Assembly (NCBI GenBank): GCA_946413655.1
Contig: CAMKLO010000010.1
Coordinates: 1-64,000 of the forward strand
Length of the DNA: 64,000 nt
DNA from: an uncultured Fibrobacter sp.
GTDB taxonomy: Bacteria; Fibrobacterota; Fibrobacteria; Fibrobacterales; Fibrobacteraceae
Direction: 5' to 3'
Part shown: positions 15,873 through 23,086 of the stretch, one piece after another
Position numbering within the stretch: position 1 is the first letter of the stretch
How the letters are laid out: the number at the start of each line of letters is the position of its first letter
The notes under the pieces: generated by a model
What the model saw: only the letters and a program-made list of their open reading frames with translations
Database searches by the model: none
Told to the model about the DNA's origin: nothing
Made by a program: the position numbers and the translations under genes

Positions 15873-16526
15873 ATGGCACAGAAAGACAAACAAGGCAACT
15901 GGCTCGATTCCAAGGGCCGCCCCGTCCCGGAAGAATACATCCGTCCCGAAGACAAGAAAAGGGACAAGCTCGTCGAATCCATGATCAAGAAGGTGCAGAA
16001 GCTCTCCGACAAGCTCGCGAGCGAAAAGGCCGACATCGTGGGTTCTATCGAGAAGTACCTCAAGGAACTTGCGAAGGACAACAAGGTCCGCGAAGGCTGG
16101 AAGGGAAACATCCTCCTCTACAACTTCTCGCAGAACCTCTGCATCGAACGCCGCATCGACGAAACCATCAGTTTCGACGAACGCCTGCAGATGGTCAAGA
16201 CCACCATCGACAAGTGGATCAACGACAAGCTCAAGGACACCGACCCGACGCTTTCCAAGGTCATCGCTCAGGCGTTCTCCGTTGACAAGCAGGGCCGCAT
16301 CAATACGGCGATGCTCCTCAAGCTCAAGCGCATCGACATCCAGGACCACGAATGGAAAAAAGCCATGCAGCTCCTTGACGACTCCATCTTCGTGAAGTCC
16401 TCCAAGATGGCACTCCGTTTCCGCTCCAAGAACACCGATGTTCCCGAAGGTGGCTGGAACGAAATCAGCCTGAACTTCAACGACATCCAAGTTGATGCAG
16501 AGGAAGTCAAGAATGCCGAACAGTAA
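15873..16526 (+). CDS. DUF3164 family phage protein
   Basis: This 217-residue protein has the DUF3164 signature: an N-terminal WLDSKGRPVPEEYIRPEDKK (about 10-29), then a long charged helical region. IERRIDETISFDERLQMVKT and IDKWINDKLKD follow, and the end has a short beta region (NEISLNFNDIQVD). The family is frequent just after gp16 in Mu-like early operons. The start has a weak AGGTAACTT leader. The last nucleotides overlap the next small gene. Function unknown. Confidence 0.8.
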   Translation: MAQKDKQGNWLDSKGRPVPEEYIRPEDKKRDKLVESMIKKVQKLSDKLASEKADIVGSIEKYLKELAKDNKVREGWKGNILLYNFSQNLCIERRIDETISFDERLQMVKTTIDKWINDKLKDTDPTLSKVIAQAFSVDKQGRINTAMLLKLKRIDIQDHEWKKAMQLLDDSIFVKSSKMALRFRSKNTDVPEGGWNEISLNFNDIQVDAEEVKNAEQ

Positions 16527-16692
16527 AGAGACACTCGACTTCTTCCGCGACCAGCTCTCCCTCGAAGCTGACTTCACGCACGGTTACGCCGTGGTCATCA
16601 GGCAATCGGCAGGCAAGGAACTCATGCGTGGCGTAGGCGCAAGCCCACACGCGGCAATGAACGACCTGCTTGCAAAGTGGGAGAAGGGATGA
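16513..16692 (+). CDS. 59-residue early protein
   Basis: Start at ATG 16513 is chosen because AGAGGAAG lies 7 nt upstream; the frame is open from 16492 without a signal there. The product (MPNSKETLDFFRDQLSLEAD, then GYAVVIRQSAGKELMRGVG, ending in a helix) looks like a small alpha/beta fold. It overlaps DUF3164 by 14 nt and the next gene by 4 nt. No family recognised. Confidence 0.55.
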   Translation: MPNSKETLDFFRDQLSLEADFTHGYAVVIRQSAGKELMRGVGASPHAAMNDLLAKWEKG

Positions 16693-16832
16693 GCAAACAA
16701 CAAATCTTTCCGCTGGTCCTCATCATCCTTGACATTGCGGCGGCCATCGTTTACGGCATCGTAGATATGGACATCCGCAAGGTCATCTACTGGATAGCGG
16801 CGGCAGTGCTTACGATAACCGTCACGTTCTAG
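16689..16832 (+). CDS. 47-residue two-helix membrane protein, holin candidate
   Basis: This gene overlaps the previous stop (ATGA). The product has two hydrophobic helices: FPLVLIILDIAAAIVYGIV (about 7-25) and VIYWIAAAVLTITVTF (about 32-47), with a short charged turn between (DMDIRK). Tiny two-helix membrane proteins near an endolysin-type gene are often holins, and a DUF5675 protein lies about 220 nt downstream. Holin function is an inference from topology and place. Confidence 0.5.
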   Translation: MSKQQIFPLVLIILDIAAAIVYGIVDMDIRKVIYWIAAAVLTITVTF

Positions 16833-16854
16833 CCATTTTCGAGACGGCTATCAC

Positions 16855-16926
16855 GGCGGGTTGCGGTTGGCCACGGTGCAAGTAGAGTGGCTTGCATCGG
16901 CGGGGTTCGAGCCCCCGCACTCGCCC
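16855..16926 (+). other. tRNA-like element, degenerate
   Basis: GGCGGGT (16855-16861) pairs fully with ACTCGCC (16919-16925) as a 7-bp acceptor-like stem with one G-U. GCGGGG / CCCCGC encloses the loop TTCGAGC (16906-16912), a normal T-loop. TGCAAG / CTTGCA (16877-16882, 16891-16896) forms an anticodon-like stem. However, the loop (TAGAGTGG) is 8 nt and lacks the usual U33 context, and the D-arm region has no convincing stem. It lies in a gene-free gap between two tiny membrane proteins. A decayed tRNA gene or a structured RNA using tRNA mimicry are both possible. Confidence 0.45.
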
Positions 16927-16949
16927 GAATTTTACAAAGGAAAAAGCTG

Positions 16950-17048
16950 ATGCAGCGCACTAACAAGCTCATTCTCGCATTTGCGGTACTCGCCGCACTT
17001 GAAGCAATCGGCTTCGCCATCGTCATCCACCAACTCAACAACTTCTAG
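16950..17048 (+). CDS. 32-residue single-helix membrane peptide
   Basis: A very short gene with AAAGGAAAAAG before its ATG. The peptide starts basic (MQRTNKL) and is hydrophobic from about 7 to 26 (LILAFAVLAALEAIGFAIVI), then ends HQLNNF. It lies 2 nt before the DUF5675 gene and so is probably co-translated with it. It could be a lysis accessory or signal-anchor peptide. Size alone limits confidence. Confidence 0.45.
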   Translation: MQRTNKLILAFAVLAALEAIGFAIVIHQLNNF

Positions 17049-17050
17049 CC

Positions 17051-17521
17051 ATGAAATTCAAACGCATCCACATCAACATCGAACGCAGAATCTTTTTGCC
17101 GGACCGCACCATCGGCTGGATGAAGATTGCCCACGAATACCTCGACACCGACCTCAAGACATGGCGTTCGCGGGAATACGACCCGCAGGGCCATTTCGTC
17201 TGCTACACCATGGAACCCACAGTCCGCACGGGCCCGAAAGTTCCAGGAAAGACAGCAATTCCCGCAGGCACATACCAGTGCGTCATTACGCACTCCAAAC
17301 GCTTCCAGAGGCCGCTTCCGCTTATTTTGAATGTACCCGGATTTGAAGGTGTTCGCATTCATGGAGGCAACCGCCCGGAGGAGACGCAAGGCTGCATCCT
17401 TGCCGCTTTCAAGCACGACGAAAAGTCGAACATCATCTATCAAAACGCCACGTCCAAGGTCATCGAGTACATGACCGAGGACTACAACGAAGCGACGCTC
17501 ACCATCATCAACAAGAGATGA
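17051..17521 (+). CDS. DUF5675 protein, putative cell-wall-active enzyme
   Basis: The 156-residue protein matches DUF5675: TIGWMKIAHEYLDT, CYTMEP, PGKTAIPAGTYQCVITHSKR, then NVPGFEGVRIHGGNRPEETQ followed directly by GCI. The H-G-G-N...Q-G-C arrangement resembles the catalytic His...Cys motif of L,D-transpeptidase (YkuD-like) folds. A role in cell-wall processing or lysis is therefore likely but unproven. The neighbours are tiny membrane proteins, and a terminator follows 25 nt downstream. No signal peptide is visible, so export would need a holin-type partner. Confidence 0.65.
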   Translation: MKFKRIHINIERRIFLPDRTIGWMKIAHEYLDTDLKTWRSREYDPQGHFVCYTMEPTVRTGPKVPGKTAIPAGTYQCVITHSKRFQRPLPLILNVPGFEGVRIHGGNRPEETQGCILAAFKHDEKSNIIYQNATSKVIEYMTEDYNEATLTIINKR

Positions 17522-17546
17522 TTTAAACGGTTCAAAGCTCAAAATC

Positions 17547-17569
17547 AAGGCCTGAAAGGGCCTTTTTTT
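17547..17569 (+). terminator. rho-independent terminator after DUF5675 gene
   Basis: AAGGCC (17547-17552) and GGCCTT (17559-17564) form a stem with a 6-nt loop, followed by a run of seven T. It would partly end the early/lysis transcript. Confidence 0.75.
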
Positions 17570-17582
17570 AAAGGAGAAAAAC

Positions 17583-17765
17583 ATGATAAAACACCCAAAA
17601 AAGCGCACCGAAATGGGCAATTTCGAGACGCTAAAACACCGTATCAGGCAGGGATTCAAGAACAACTGCCTACATCTAGCCGTTTTCTTCGCAAACCTTT
17701 TCTCGTTCGGCATAATGATCGCCATCATCTTCAAACTCTTGTCAACACTGACAAGGATATCGTAA
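17583..17765 (+). CDS. 60-residue single-pass membrane protein
   Basis: AAAGGAGAAAAAC precedes the ATG. The N-terminal half is basic and amphipathic (MIKHPKKRTEMGNFETLKHR). The C-terminal half contains one transmembrane helix (HLAVFFANLFSFGIMIAIIF, about 31-50). It starts 14 nt after a terminator, so it may need read-through or its own promoter. No family recognised. Another candidate for a lysis or host-membrane accessory. Confidence 0.5.
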   Translation: MIKHPKKRTEMGNFETLKHRIRQGFKNNCLHLAVFFANLFSFGIMIAIIFKLLSTLTRIS

Positions 17766-17776
17766 GGAGACTTCTA

Positions 17777-18169
17777 ATGAATACAGTCCTCATACTGATG
17801 AGCATTCACCATGAATGGGCAAACCTCATTTACAGTAAGTACAAGACAATAGAACTCCGCAAAACCGCACCAAAGGAACGCGGACCGTTCGAAGTCTATC
17901 TCTATGACACTTCCTCCCATCATGTAACCGGCATAATGGAAGTTTCGCACGTCCAAGAAATACCGTACGTCACCGATGAACTTTGCTCTAGAGCCTGCCT
18001 TGATCGCGAAGCCGTTGAAGCGTACAAGAATCAGGGTAACGGCAAGCTTTACGCCTGGCACATCGACAGCGCCTCATTTTATGACAATGATTGGCTCACC
18101 GTCGCAGACGCCCTGAACGACCCGAAAGCGACACGCCCACCACAATCCTGGCAATACCGTAAGAGGTAA
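17777..18169 (+). CDS. ASCH domain protein
   Basis: This 130-residue protein opens with ILMSIHHEWANLIYSKYKTI followed by ELRKTAP, the typical first strand/helix and E-x-R-K loop of ASCH domains, part of the PUA-like superfamily. ASCH proteins bind RNA or modified nucleosides, and some are amidohydrolases of acetylcytidine. The remainder (VTGIMEVSHVQEIP, YAWHID) fits the barrel. AAGGAGAC precedes the ATG. It is followed 2 nt later by a second PUA-like protein, so the two probably act together. The target is unknown; counter-defence or regulation are both possible. Confidence 0.7.
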   Translation: MNTVLILMSIHHEWANLIYSKYKTIELRKTAPKERGPFEVYLYDTSSHHVTGIMEVSHVQEIPYVTDELCSRACLDREAVEAYKNQGNGKLYAWHIDSASFYDNDWLTVADALNDPKATRPPQSWQYRKR

Positions 18170-18171
18170 CT

Positions 18172-18969
18172 ATGGAACACATCTTGAAAGTCACTAAAAA
18201 GAAATTTGAACCGCTGTTGAATGGCGACTTGACATTCGTCATCCGCAGGGCTGACCGCCTGTATTCCGTCGGTGACCGCCTCGTTCTCTTCGAAATAGAC
18301 GGTTCAACAGAAACAGGACGCTCGCTTATCGTCATCATCAAGTTCATAATGCACTCCGAGGACTCCGAAGGAATTAAGGACGATTACTGCGTTTTCAGCG
18401 TCAAACGCTCCGCAAAGAACTCCAGAACAAACGCAGGCAACCACCCGCAAAGCGAAGCCGAAGCCATAGAATACGCAGCCACAATCGGCAAGTCCGCAGA
18501 CTGTGCAAAACGCTTCTACAACTACTACGCAATGACCGGCTGGAAGATGAAATCCGGCCTTCCGCTCTCCGACTGGCATGCAGCCCTCCGCAACTGGAAG
18601 GACTTCCAGGGCACGCAGAAGACCCCCGAACAGGCCGAAACCGACAGCCAGCTCGAACTATTGCTCCCGCTACTCCTCAAGAAAACTGCAAAAATCGCCA
18701 AAAAATACAAAAAGCTCGTTTTCAACGATCCGCACGTCGGTACAGTGCTCAATTTCTATGGATTTGACCGTCTGGAATACCCGTTCAACGCCTTCGAAGT
18801 CCATGAAATGGTCAAGCACTACGCCACTTCTAAACGTATGGGAACAGGCATTGAAAGCATGGATTCACCCGGAAATTACGGCAACGGCACACTCCAGGTG
18901 CCAACAATCGAACAGTTCTCGCAGATACTGCAAATGAAAAAGGCCAAATGCAACAATCCAAGCAAATAA
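18172..18969 (+). CDS. two-domain protein: DUF3850/ASCH-like N-terminus plus phage helical C-terminus
   Basis: Residues 1-90 (HILKVTKKKFEPLLNGDLTF, VIRRADRLYSVGDRLVLFE) look like DUF3850, an ASCH-like PUA fold. About residues 115-145 contain FYNYYAMTGWKMKSGLPLSD and WHAALRNWKDF, a motif common at the end of phage replication-initiation proteins. The C-terminal 120 residues are helical with no recognised family (YGFDRLEYPFNAFEVHEM). It is coupled to the ASCH gene and is the last gene of the prophage. The combination of the two domains in one chain is unusual. Confidence 0.6.
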   Translation: MEHILKVTKKKFEPLLNGDLTFVIRRADRLYSVGDRLVLFEIDGSTETGRSLIVIIKFIMHSEDSEGIKDDYCVFSVKRSAKNSRTNAGNHPQSEAEAIEYAATIGKSADCAKRFYNYYAMTGWKMKSGLPLSDWHAALRNWKDFQGTQKTPEQAETDSQLELLLPLLLKKTAKIAKKYKKLVFNDPHVGTVLNFYGFDRLEYPFNAFEVHEMVKHYATSKRMGTGIESMDSPGNYGNGTLQVPTIEQFSQILQMKKAKCNNPSK

Positions 18970-18993
18970 CACCAACCGCCAAAATTCTAGGGT

Positions 18994-19020
18994 CTCGGAC
19001 AAAACCGAGGCTCTTTTTTT
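18994..19020 (+). terminator. terminator at end of early operon
   Basis: CTCGG (18994-18998) and CCGAG (19005-19009) with an ACAAAA loop, then GCTCTTTTTTT. The stem is short but GC-rich and stands 24 nt after the last prophage gene. Confidence 0.55.
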
Positions 19021-19304
19021 GTCTCACAAAATGCGACAAACTCAAAAAACATGTCCGCACGAAATGTCCGCACCCCATTTTTCAATAAAGATTCAAAACG
19101 CTCTAAACGGCTCAAAAACGCCAATTCAATAAAATAAAAATGTCTCACCACTCGTGAGACATTTTCGCATCGAAAGAACACATGGCGAAATTTGCGAAAA
19201 AACGGCAAAATTAAAAAACACACATTTATCGGGTAAAATGAGACAAGCAAACCCAATAAAATCAAGGCTTCCGGCTTGATTTCCTCTTTTTAATCTTGTC
19301 TCAT
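19020..19304. repeat. putative transposase-binding end, five TGTCTCA cores
   Basis: The 7-mer TGTCTCA occurs at 19020-19026, 19141-19147 and 19298-19304, and as TGAGACA at 19155-19161 and 19239-19245. The 19141/19155 pair forms a perfect hairpin (arms 19137-19148 and 19154-19165). Two direct repeats ATGTCCGCAC lie at 19051 and 19064. By chance a given 7-mer is expected about 0.03 times in this length on both strands. Mu ends carry several transposase sites and finish in CA, so TGAGACA ending at 19245 is a candidate terminus. The gene-free stretch 18970-19415 holds these repeats, a small hairpin (19259-19282) and terminators, and no gene that I can support. Confidence 0.55.
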
Positions 19305-19385
19305 TTCTTCCGCTTTGGCTTACGCTTATTGCATTATAAAACGTATCTGCAATTATAACTGTGTAAGCTATTCAAGACGTTTATA

Positions 19386-19409
19386 AAAAGGCGACCGAAG
19401 TCGCCTTTT
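19386..19409 (-). terminator. terminator downstream of leftward lipoprotein gene
   Basis: AAAAGGCGAC and GTCGCCTTTT form a 10-bp stem with a 4-nt loop. Read leftward it ends in a T-run, directly after the stop of the 19416-19859 gene. Confidence 0.7.
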
Positions 19410-19415
19410 CGTTTG

Positions 19416-19859
19416 CTAGTAGATATAGCTTGGAGTTTTCTTGGATTCGCCGGGGAGCAGTTGGCCAGGGCTAGTGCGTTCGGCATCACGCCCTTTGAAA
19501 TTCGGATTGAACTTTTTGATGTCACGCGCTTTAACCTCCGCCTGGACATCAAGCAAATGACGCTCCCATTCCTGTATAGCGCCATCGAGTTCCACACGAG
19601 CATTCAGCATCAGTTCCTTGAGCTGCATGAGTTCTAACATGCGCTCGCGTTTCATAATCCAAAGTTCTTCTTCTTCGGGCATGCGTTCGATGTTGAACAA
19701 TAAGTTCAAATATTTTTCTTCTGCTTCGCGATACGCTTTGTACGTATCTTCATAGACGAGGTTACGGTCATCGGCCATCGTCTGCTGCGAAGACACGTGG
19801 GTCGCACAGCCAAAAAAGCTACACGCAAAAGGAATAAGCAACAAAGATTTAAAACGCAT
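19416..19859 (-). CDS. helical lipoprotein
   Basis: Start at ATG 19859 gives a normal lipoprotein signal (MRFKSLLLIPFACSFFGCAT, lipobox FFGC). The mature protein is mostly a long charged helix (YKAYREAEEKYLNLLFNIER, MLELMQLKELMLNARVELDG), probably a coiled coil, with a proline-rich tail. It is the first chromosomal-looking gene to the right of the prophage and has its own terminator. No family recognised; a periplasmic structural role is plausible. Confidence 0.65.
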   Translation of the reverse strand: MRFKSLLLIPFACSFFGCATHVSSQQTMADDRNLVYEDTYKAYREAEEKYLNLLFNIERMPEEEELWIMKRERMLELMQLKELMLNARVELDGAIQEWERHLLDVQAEVKARDIKKFNPNFKGRDAERTSPGQLLPGESKKTPSYIY

Positions 19860-19945
19860 GAGATTAAAGTACAAAAATGGAAAGAACGAAATTGAGGACC
19901 AGCCTCGCAGATTAACGGCTCAAAGCGATTATAAGTCGCAAGCCC

Positions 19946-20872
19946 TTATTCTGCGGCTTCGGGCACATCGCGCTTGATGTTGTAAAGTCTCTCGTACGAG
20001 ACATGACTCGTAAACGTGACCGAGTCCTTCGTCTCAGGATGGACCATCGTATGCGTTCCAACCTTGACCTCACGTTCCTGACAAGGCACGCCAGTCTCAG
20101 GTTCAATCATGACTTCGAACTCGGTGCGGTACTCGCCCTTGTGACCAGCCGTATAGAGCTTAAACTTGTCCGGAACGATTTTGCTACCGACATGCTGTTC
20201 CCAGATGAAATACGGGAAGCTTTCTGTTTCTTGCAGATAAACCACGTAATCCAGACACTTGCGGTGGTCGCGGTTCGTAAAGCCCTTGGTCACGACGGAA
20301 TCTATTTTGATAAGGGCAAAGTTCAACCGTCCCTGTTGCTTGAGAAGTTCTGTCACATTGCCTTTCACGGGAACGACACCCTTGAGCAAATGACTCATTT
20401 CCCAACGGTGTTTTTCCAAACGTTTGAGGTGGGGCTTGAAGTCGGGGTTCAGGAGTTGGGCGCGCCAACGGGTCGGCATCGGGATATGGGCAAGCAAAGT
20501 GTCATAGCCGTCATCAATTCCTGTGAGGCTAGTCACACTTCGGTCAACTGCGGAGAGATTTACCTCCTTGATGCGCCAAGCGAGTTCAGTCGGCATAAAA
20601 TTCTTAAGGTATCCACGAGACTTGTCGATGACATAATTGCGCTTTACAAACGTCGTATCGCCTTTCATAGAGTAGTTCACATCAGCATACGTCGCCGTAA
20701 TCGTTCCCATTTTTTCTTCGCCCTTCAAATCCAAAGTCGCATAATAACTTTCGGTATATAGTTCGAGCGTAACGGGGTCATTTAATTTATAGTCAACAGA
20801 CACTTCAGATTCACCGCAAGCGCTAAGCATTGCGGCCACAAACATTCCACTCAAGAATTTTATTTTATTCAT
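19946..20872 (-). CDS. hypothetical lipoprotein
   Basis: ATG 20872 is chosen over an upstream TTG because it gives a clean signal peptide (MNKIKFLSGMFVAAMLSACG, lipobox LSAC). The roughly 308-residue protein is mostly beta (VTLELYTESYYATLDLKGEE, GTITATYADVNYSMKGDTTF) with no recognised domain. It follows another lipoprotein gene by 12 nt on the same strand, so the two are probably one operon. Likely an envelope protein; function unknown. Confidence 0.65.
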   Translation of the reverse strand: MNKIKFLSGMFVAAMLSACGESEVSVDYKLNDPVTLELYTESYYATLDLKGEEKMGTITATYADVNYSMKGDTTFVKRNYVIDKSRGYLKNFMPTELAWRIKEVNLSAVDRSVTSLTGIDDGYDTLLAHIPMPTRWRAQLLNPDFKPHLKRLEKHRWEMSHLLKGVVPVKGNVTELLKQQGRLNFALIKIDSVVTKGFTNRDHRKCLDYVVYLQETESFPYFIWEQHVGSKIVPDKFKLYTAGHKGEYRTEFEVMIEPETGVPCQEREVKVGTHTMVHPETKDSVTFTSHVSYERLYNIKRDVPEAAE

Positions 20873-20884
20873 CAAGACAACCAA

Positions 20885-21328
20885 TTATTCATTGACAATA
20901 GTCAATTGTTTTGCAGCAATCAATCCTTTTTCGGATGAAACTTCAACAACAACCGTTCCAGGAGCTTTAAGTTTCGTCATCTCGCGGGCCGTTGCATAGC
21001 CACCACGACGTGAACGAGCTTCTAGCGTGAATGCCTCCATTTTATCGGTAACACGGAAATCATGTTCCCATAGTTGTTCACCCTTACGGGCCAACGTTCC
21101 TTCATAGAACGCAAATTTCAGCGTGTTAAAATCAAAACCCGTTCCGTAACGCAACTGGATGATGAGTTCATCAGCCATCCTAAATACGCTACCCGTATCG
21201 GCAACATAACCCACAGCCGGATTCCATTCACGACCGCAAGCAATGACCGGATCAGGACTTGAACACCCTGCAAACAAAGCACCCATAGAGAGTGCAGCTA
21301 ACATAGCGACTTTTTTTGTTTTTTTCAT
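20885..21328 (-). CDS. hypothetical lipoprotein
   Basis: Starting at ATG 21328 the product begins MKKTKKVAMLAALSMGALFA followed by GCSS, a standard lipobox. The mature part (about 125 residues) looks like a single beta-sandwich (MADELIIQLRYGTGFDFNTL, KAPGTVVVEVSSEKGLIAAK), similar in style to an Ig-like fold. An upstream in-frame start (21394) would overlap the methyltransferase gene and has no signal. It precedes the 19946-20872 lipoprotein in one unit. Confidence 0.65.
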   Translation of the reverse strand: MKKTKKVAMLAALSMGALFAGCSSPDPVIACGREWNPAVGYVADTGSVFRMADELIIQLRYGTGFDFNTLKFAFYEGTLARKGEQLWEHDFRVTDKMEAFTLEARSRRGGYATAREMTKLKAPGTVVVEVSSEKGLIAAKQLTIVNE

Positions 21329-21377
21329 GGCATTGCCCTCTTTTTTCCCAACAGCAATTATTAAGTTAGCAAAAAAA

Positions 21378-22841
21378 TTAGCGGTCAAGTACAAACATCA
21401 TCTCAAAATGGGGCGTTTGAGGGTAAAAAGCGAACCCTTCGGCATGGGAAAGGGTGAATCCAGCCTCGGAAAACTTCGAAAAGTCGCGTGCAAGTGTCAC
21501 CGGATCGCACGAAACGTAAATTAAACGTTTCACAGAGCTTTTGATGATGGCAACAAGTGCATCTTTGGGCAGTCCCGTACGCGGAGGATCGACGATAAGC
21601 GTCGCGGGAATATTGACCACATTTTCAAGCAGCCAATCTTCGGCCGGAGCGGATACGTTTTCAATTTCGATAGCGTATCGATTTATCATTCCTGCCCCAG
21701 CACGGGGACCGGGGTAAACTCCAGCGGGAATTTCCAATACATTGTGAGCCGTCGTCGAAGCAGACAAATTAACTTTCGCATGTTTAAGGCAGCCTTCTTC
21801 ACGTTCGACGGTCGTAATCTTTTTAAACTTGTCCTGTAAAATGCACGCAAAAAAACCGACACCACTAAACAAGTCAATCAGCCAATCGTTAGTTGATTTT
21901 CCGCTGGCAAGCCCTTCATCAACAGCGTTGCGAACAGCATCGACAAGCTTCGGGAGGAGCCCCAAATTGCTCTGGAAAAAGACGGATGCATCGGCTTCTA
22001 TCTTGCGGCCAGCAATTTCAACATGGCTCATGGCGTGCGCATCGAATTCGGACTTGCGCATTCCCGGATAGTAAAACGAGATTTCACCGGCTCCGTTATC
22101 GAAAATATTTATGTCCATTTCGCGGGGAAAACGGTCGCCCGCAAACCCACTACTGATGAGAGAAGCGGCAGGTCCGCGCAAGAAATCGTTCAGGCCGTCC
22201 GTCAGCACGGGGCAGTTTTCGAACGGAACAACGTTATTGCTCTCTTCGCCGCGGAAACCAAAGCGTGCGCGGTTAGCAGAAGCATCACGATTTGCAGAAC
22301 CTTCGAGAGTCGCCGCGTCTGCTCCACGATTTGAACCGCCGCGGAACACGACGCGGGCGCGGTTTCTGTAGCCCCACGCATTCCCCGTATGGATGACAAA
22401 ATCTTCGGGCAGTTCCGCATGGGCCAAGCGCCTAAAATTTTCGCGTTCGACCTTTTCCAAATATTCCGCTTGCTTTTCAGATGCGAGATGTTGCAAACTG
22501 CAGCCGCCGCATTTTCCGTACAGCGGGCAAAGTGGTTTCACGCGATCGGGGCTAGCTTCCAAAACTTCGACAACACGGCCCTTGGTAAAATCCTTCTTCT
22601 GGAAAGTAAGACGCACCTTACAGATTTCGCCCGGCAAGACTCCCGCTACAAAACACACGCGACCATCTTCCAAGCGAGCCAAGCCCTCGCCCCCCTGCAC
22701 CATCTTTTCGATGCGGAGCGTGAAGCATTCACCACGCGGTTCGCGACTAGAGCCGCGACGGTCGTTATTACTGTTCGGACGCGAGCCCTTAAAAGGGGAG
22801 CCATTGCCCTTAAAGCGATTGTTTCTGCGAAAGTCTTGCAT
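21378..22841 (-). CDS. TrmA/RlmD-family RNA (uracil-C5) methyltransferase
   Basis: The 487-residue enzyme methylates uracil C5 in rRNA or tRNA using S-adenosylmethionine. It has a basic low-complexity N-terminus (1-35), a TRAM-like RNA-binding region, the iron-sulfur cysteine motif CPLYGKCGGCSLQHL, a Rossmann methyltransferase domain (LIDLFSGVGFFACIL), TLIVDPPRTGLPKDAL, and the catalytic cysteine in YVSCDPVTLARDF. About 65 residues in the middle (GGSNRGADAATLEGSANRDA) look like an inserted low-complexity stretch. RlmD and TrmA cannot be told apart here. A CTATTTTT box lies 6 nt before its ATG without a Shine-Dalgarno. Confidence 0.85.
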   Translation of the reverse strand: MQDFRRNNRFKGNGSPFKGSRPNSNNDRRGSSREPRGECFTLRIEKMVQGGEGLARLEDGRVCFVAGVLPGEICKVRLTFQKKDFTKGRVVEVLEASPDRVKPLCPLYGKCGGCSLQHLASEKQAEYLEKVERENFRRLAHAELPEDFVIHTGNAWGYRNRARVVFRGGSNRGADAATLEGSANRDASANRARFGFRGEESNNVVPFENCPVLTDGLNDFLRGPAASLISSGFAGDRFPREMDINIFDNGAGEISFYYPGMRKSEFDAHAMSHVEIAGRKIEADASVFFQSNLGLLPKLVDAVRNAVDEGLASGKSTNDWLIDLFSGVGFFACILQDKFKKITTVEREEGCLKHAKVNLSASTTAHNVLEIPAGVYPGPRAGAGMINRYAIEIENVSAPAEDWLLENVVNIPATLIVDPPRTGLPKDALVAIIKSSVKRLIYVSCDPVTLARDFSKFSEAGFTLSHAEGFAFYPQTPHFEMMFVLDR

Positions 22842-22847
22842 GCAAGC

Positions 22848-22855
22848 AAAAATAG
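22848..22855 (-). promoter_or_regulatory. -10-like box 6 nt before RNA methyltransferase ATG
   Basis: On the minus strand TTTCTATTTTT precedes GCTTGC and then ATG. The same box and spacing occur before four other genes in this window. Transcription from it would begin at or next to the start codon. Confidence 0.4.
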
Positions 22856-23086
22856 AAATTAAACGAAATAGCGAACTGAGAGAAACCTTGAGTTAGGGAT
22901 TTGTGGGCAGTTGGAGGTAAGAATTGAGAACGTGTTTTTGGGCAGCCGCATAATATAATACAGACTTAACGATAATTATAATACAAGGTTGATGGATATC
23001 GCGAATTATTGAATCTTGAAAAAAATTTTTTGTTCCCTCCTTGAAAAAAAAGTTTATACTTATTCATTGGATATGAGGAGGTGGGT

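Larger units (their letters stand above)
1..19245. mobile_element. Mu-like transposable prophage, right part
   Basis: The block contains Mu-type TerS, TerL, portal, MuF and gpG-like head genes, a Mor-like activator, a repressor with a divergent early operon, a MuA-type DDE transposase, a MuB-type ATPase, gp16 and DUF3164. No tyrosine or serine integrase is present, as expected for replicative transposition. The left end, protease, major capsid and tail genes are not in the window. The right boundary is an inference from the outermost GAGACA-ending copy of a repeated 7-mer (19239-19245), after which chromosomal-looking genes begin. The module order (head genes, then repressor, then early genes to the end) differs from phage Mu. 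Confidence 0.85.
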
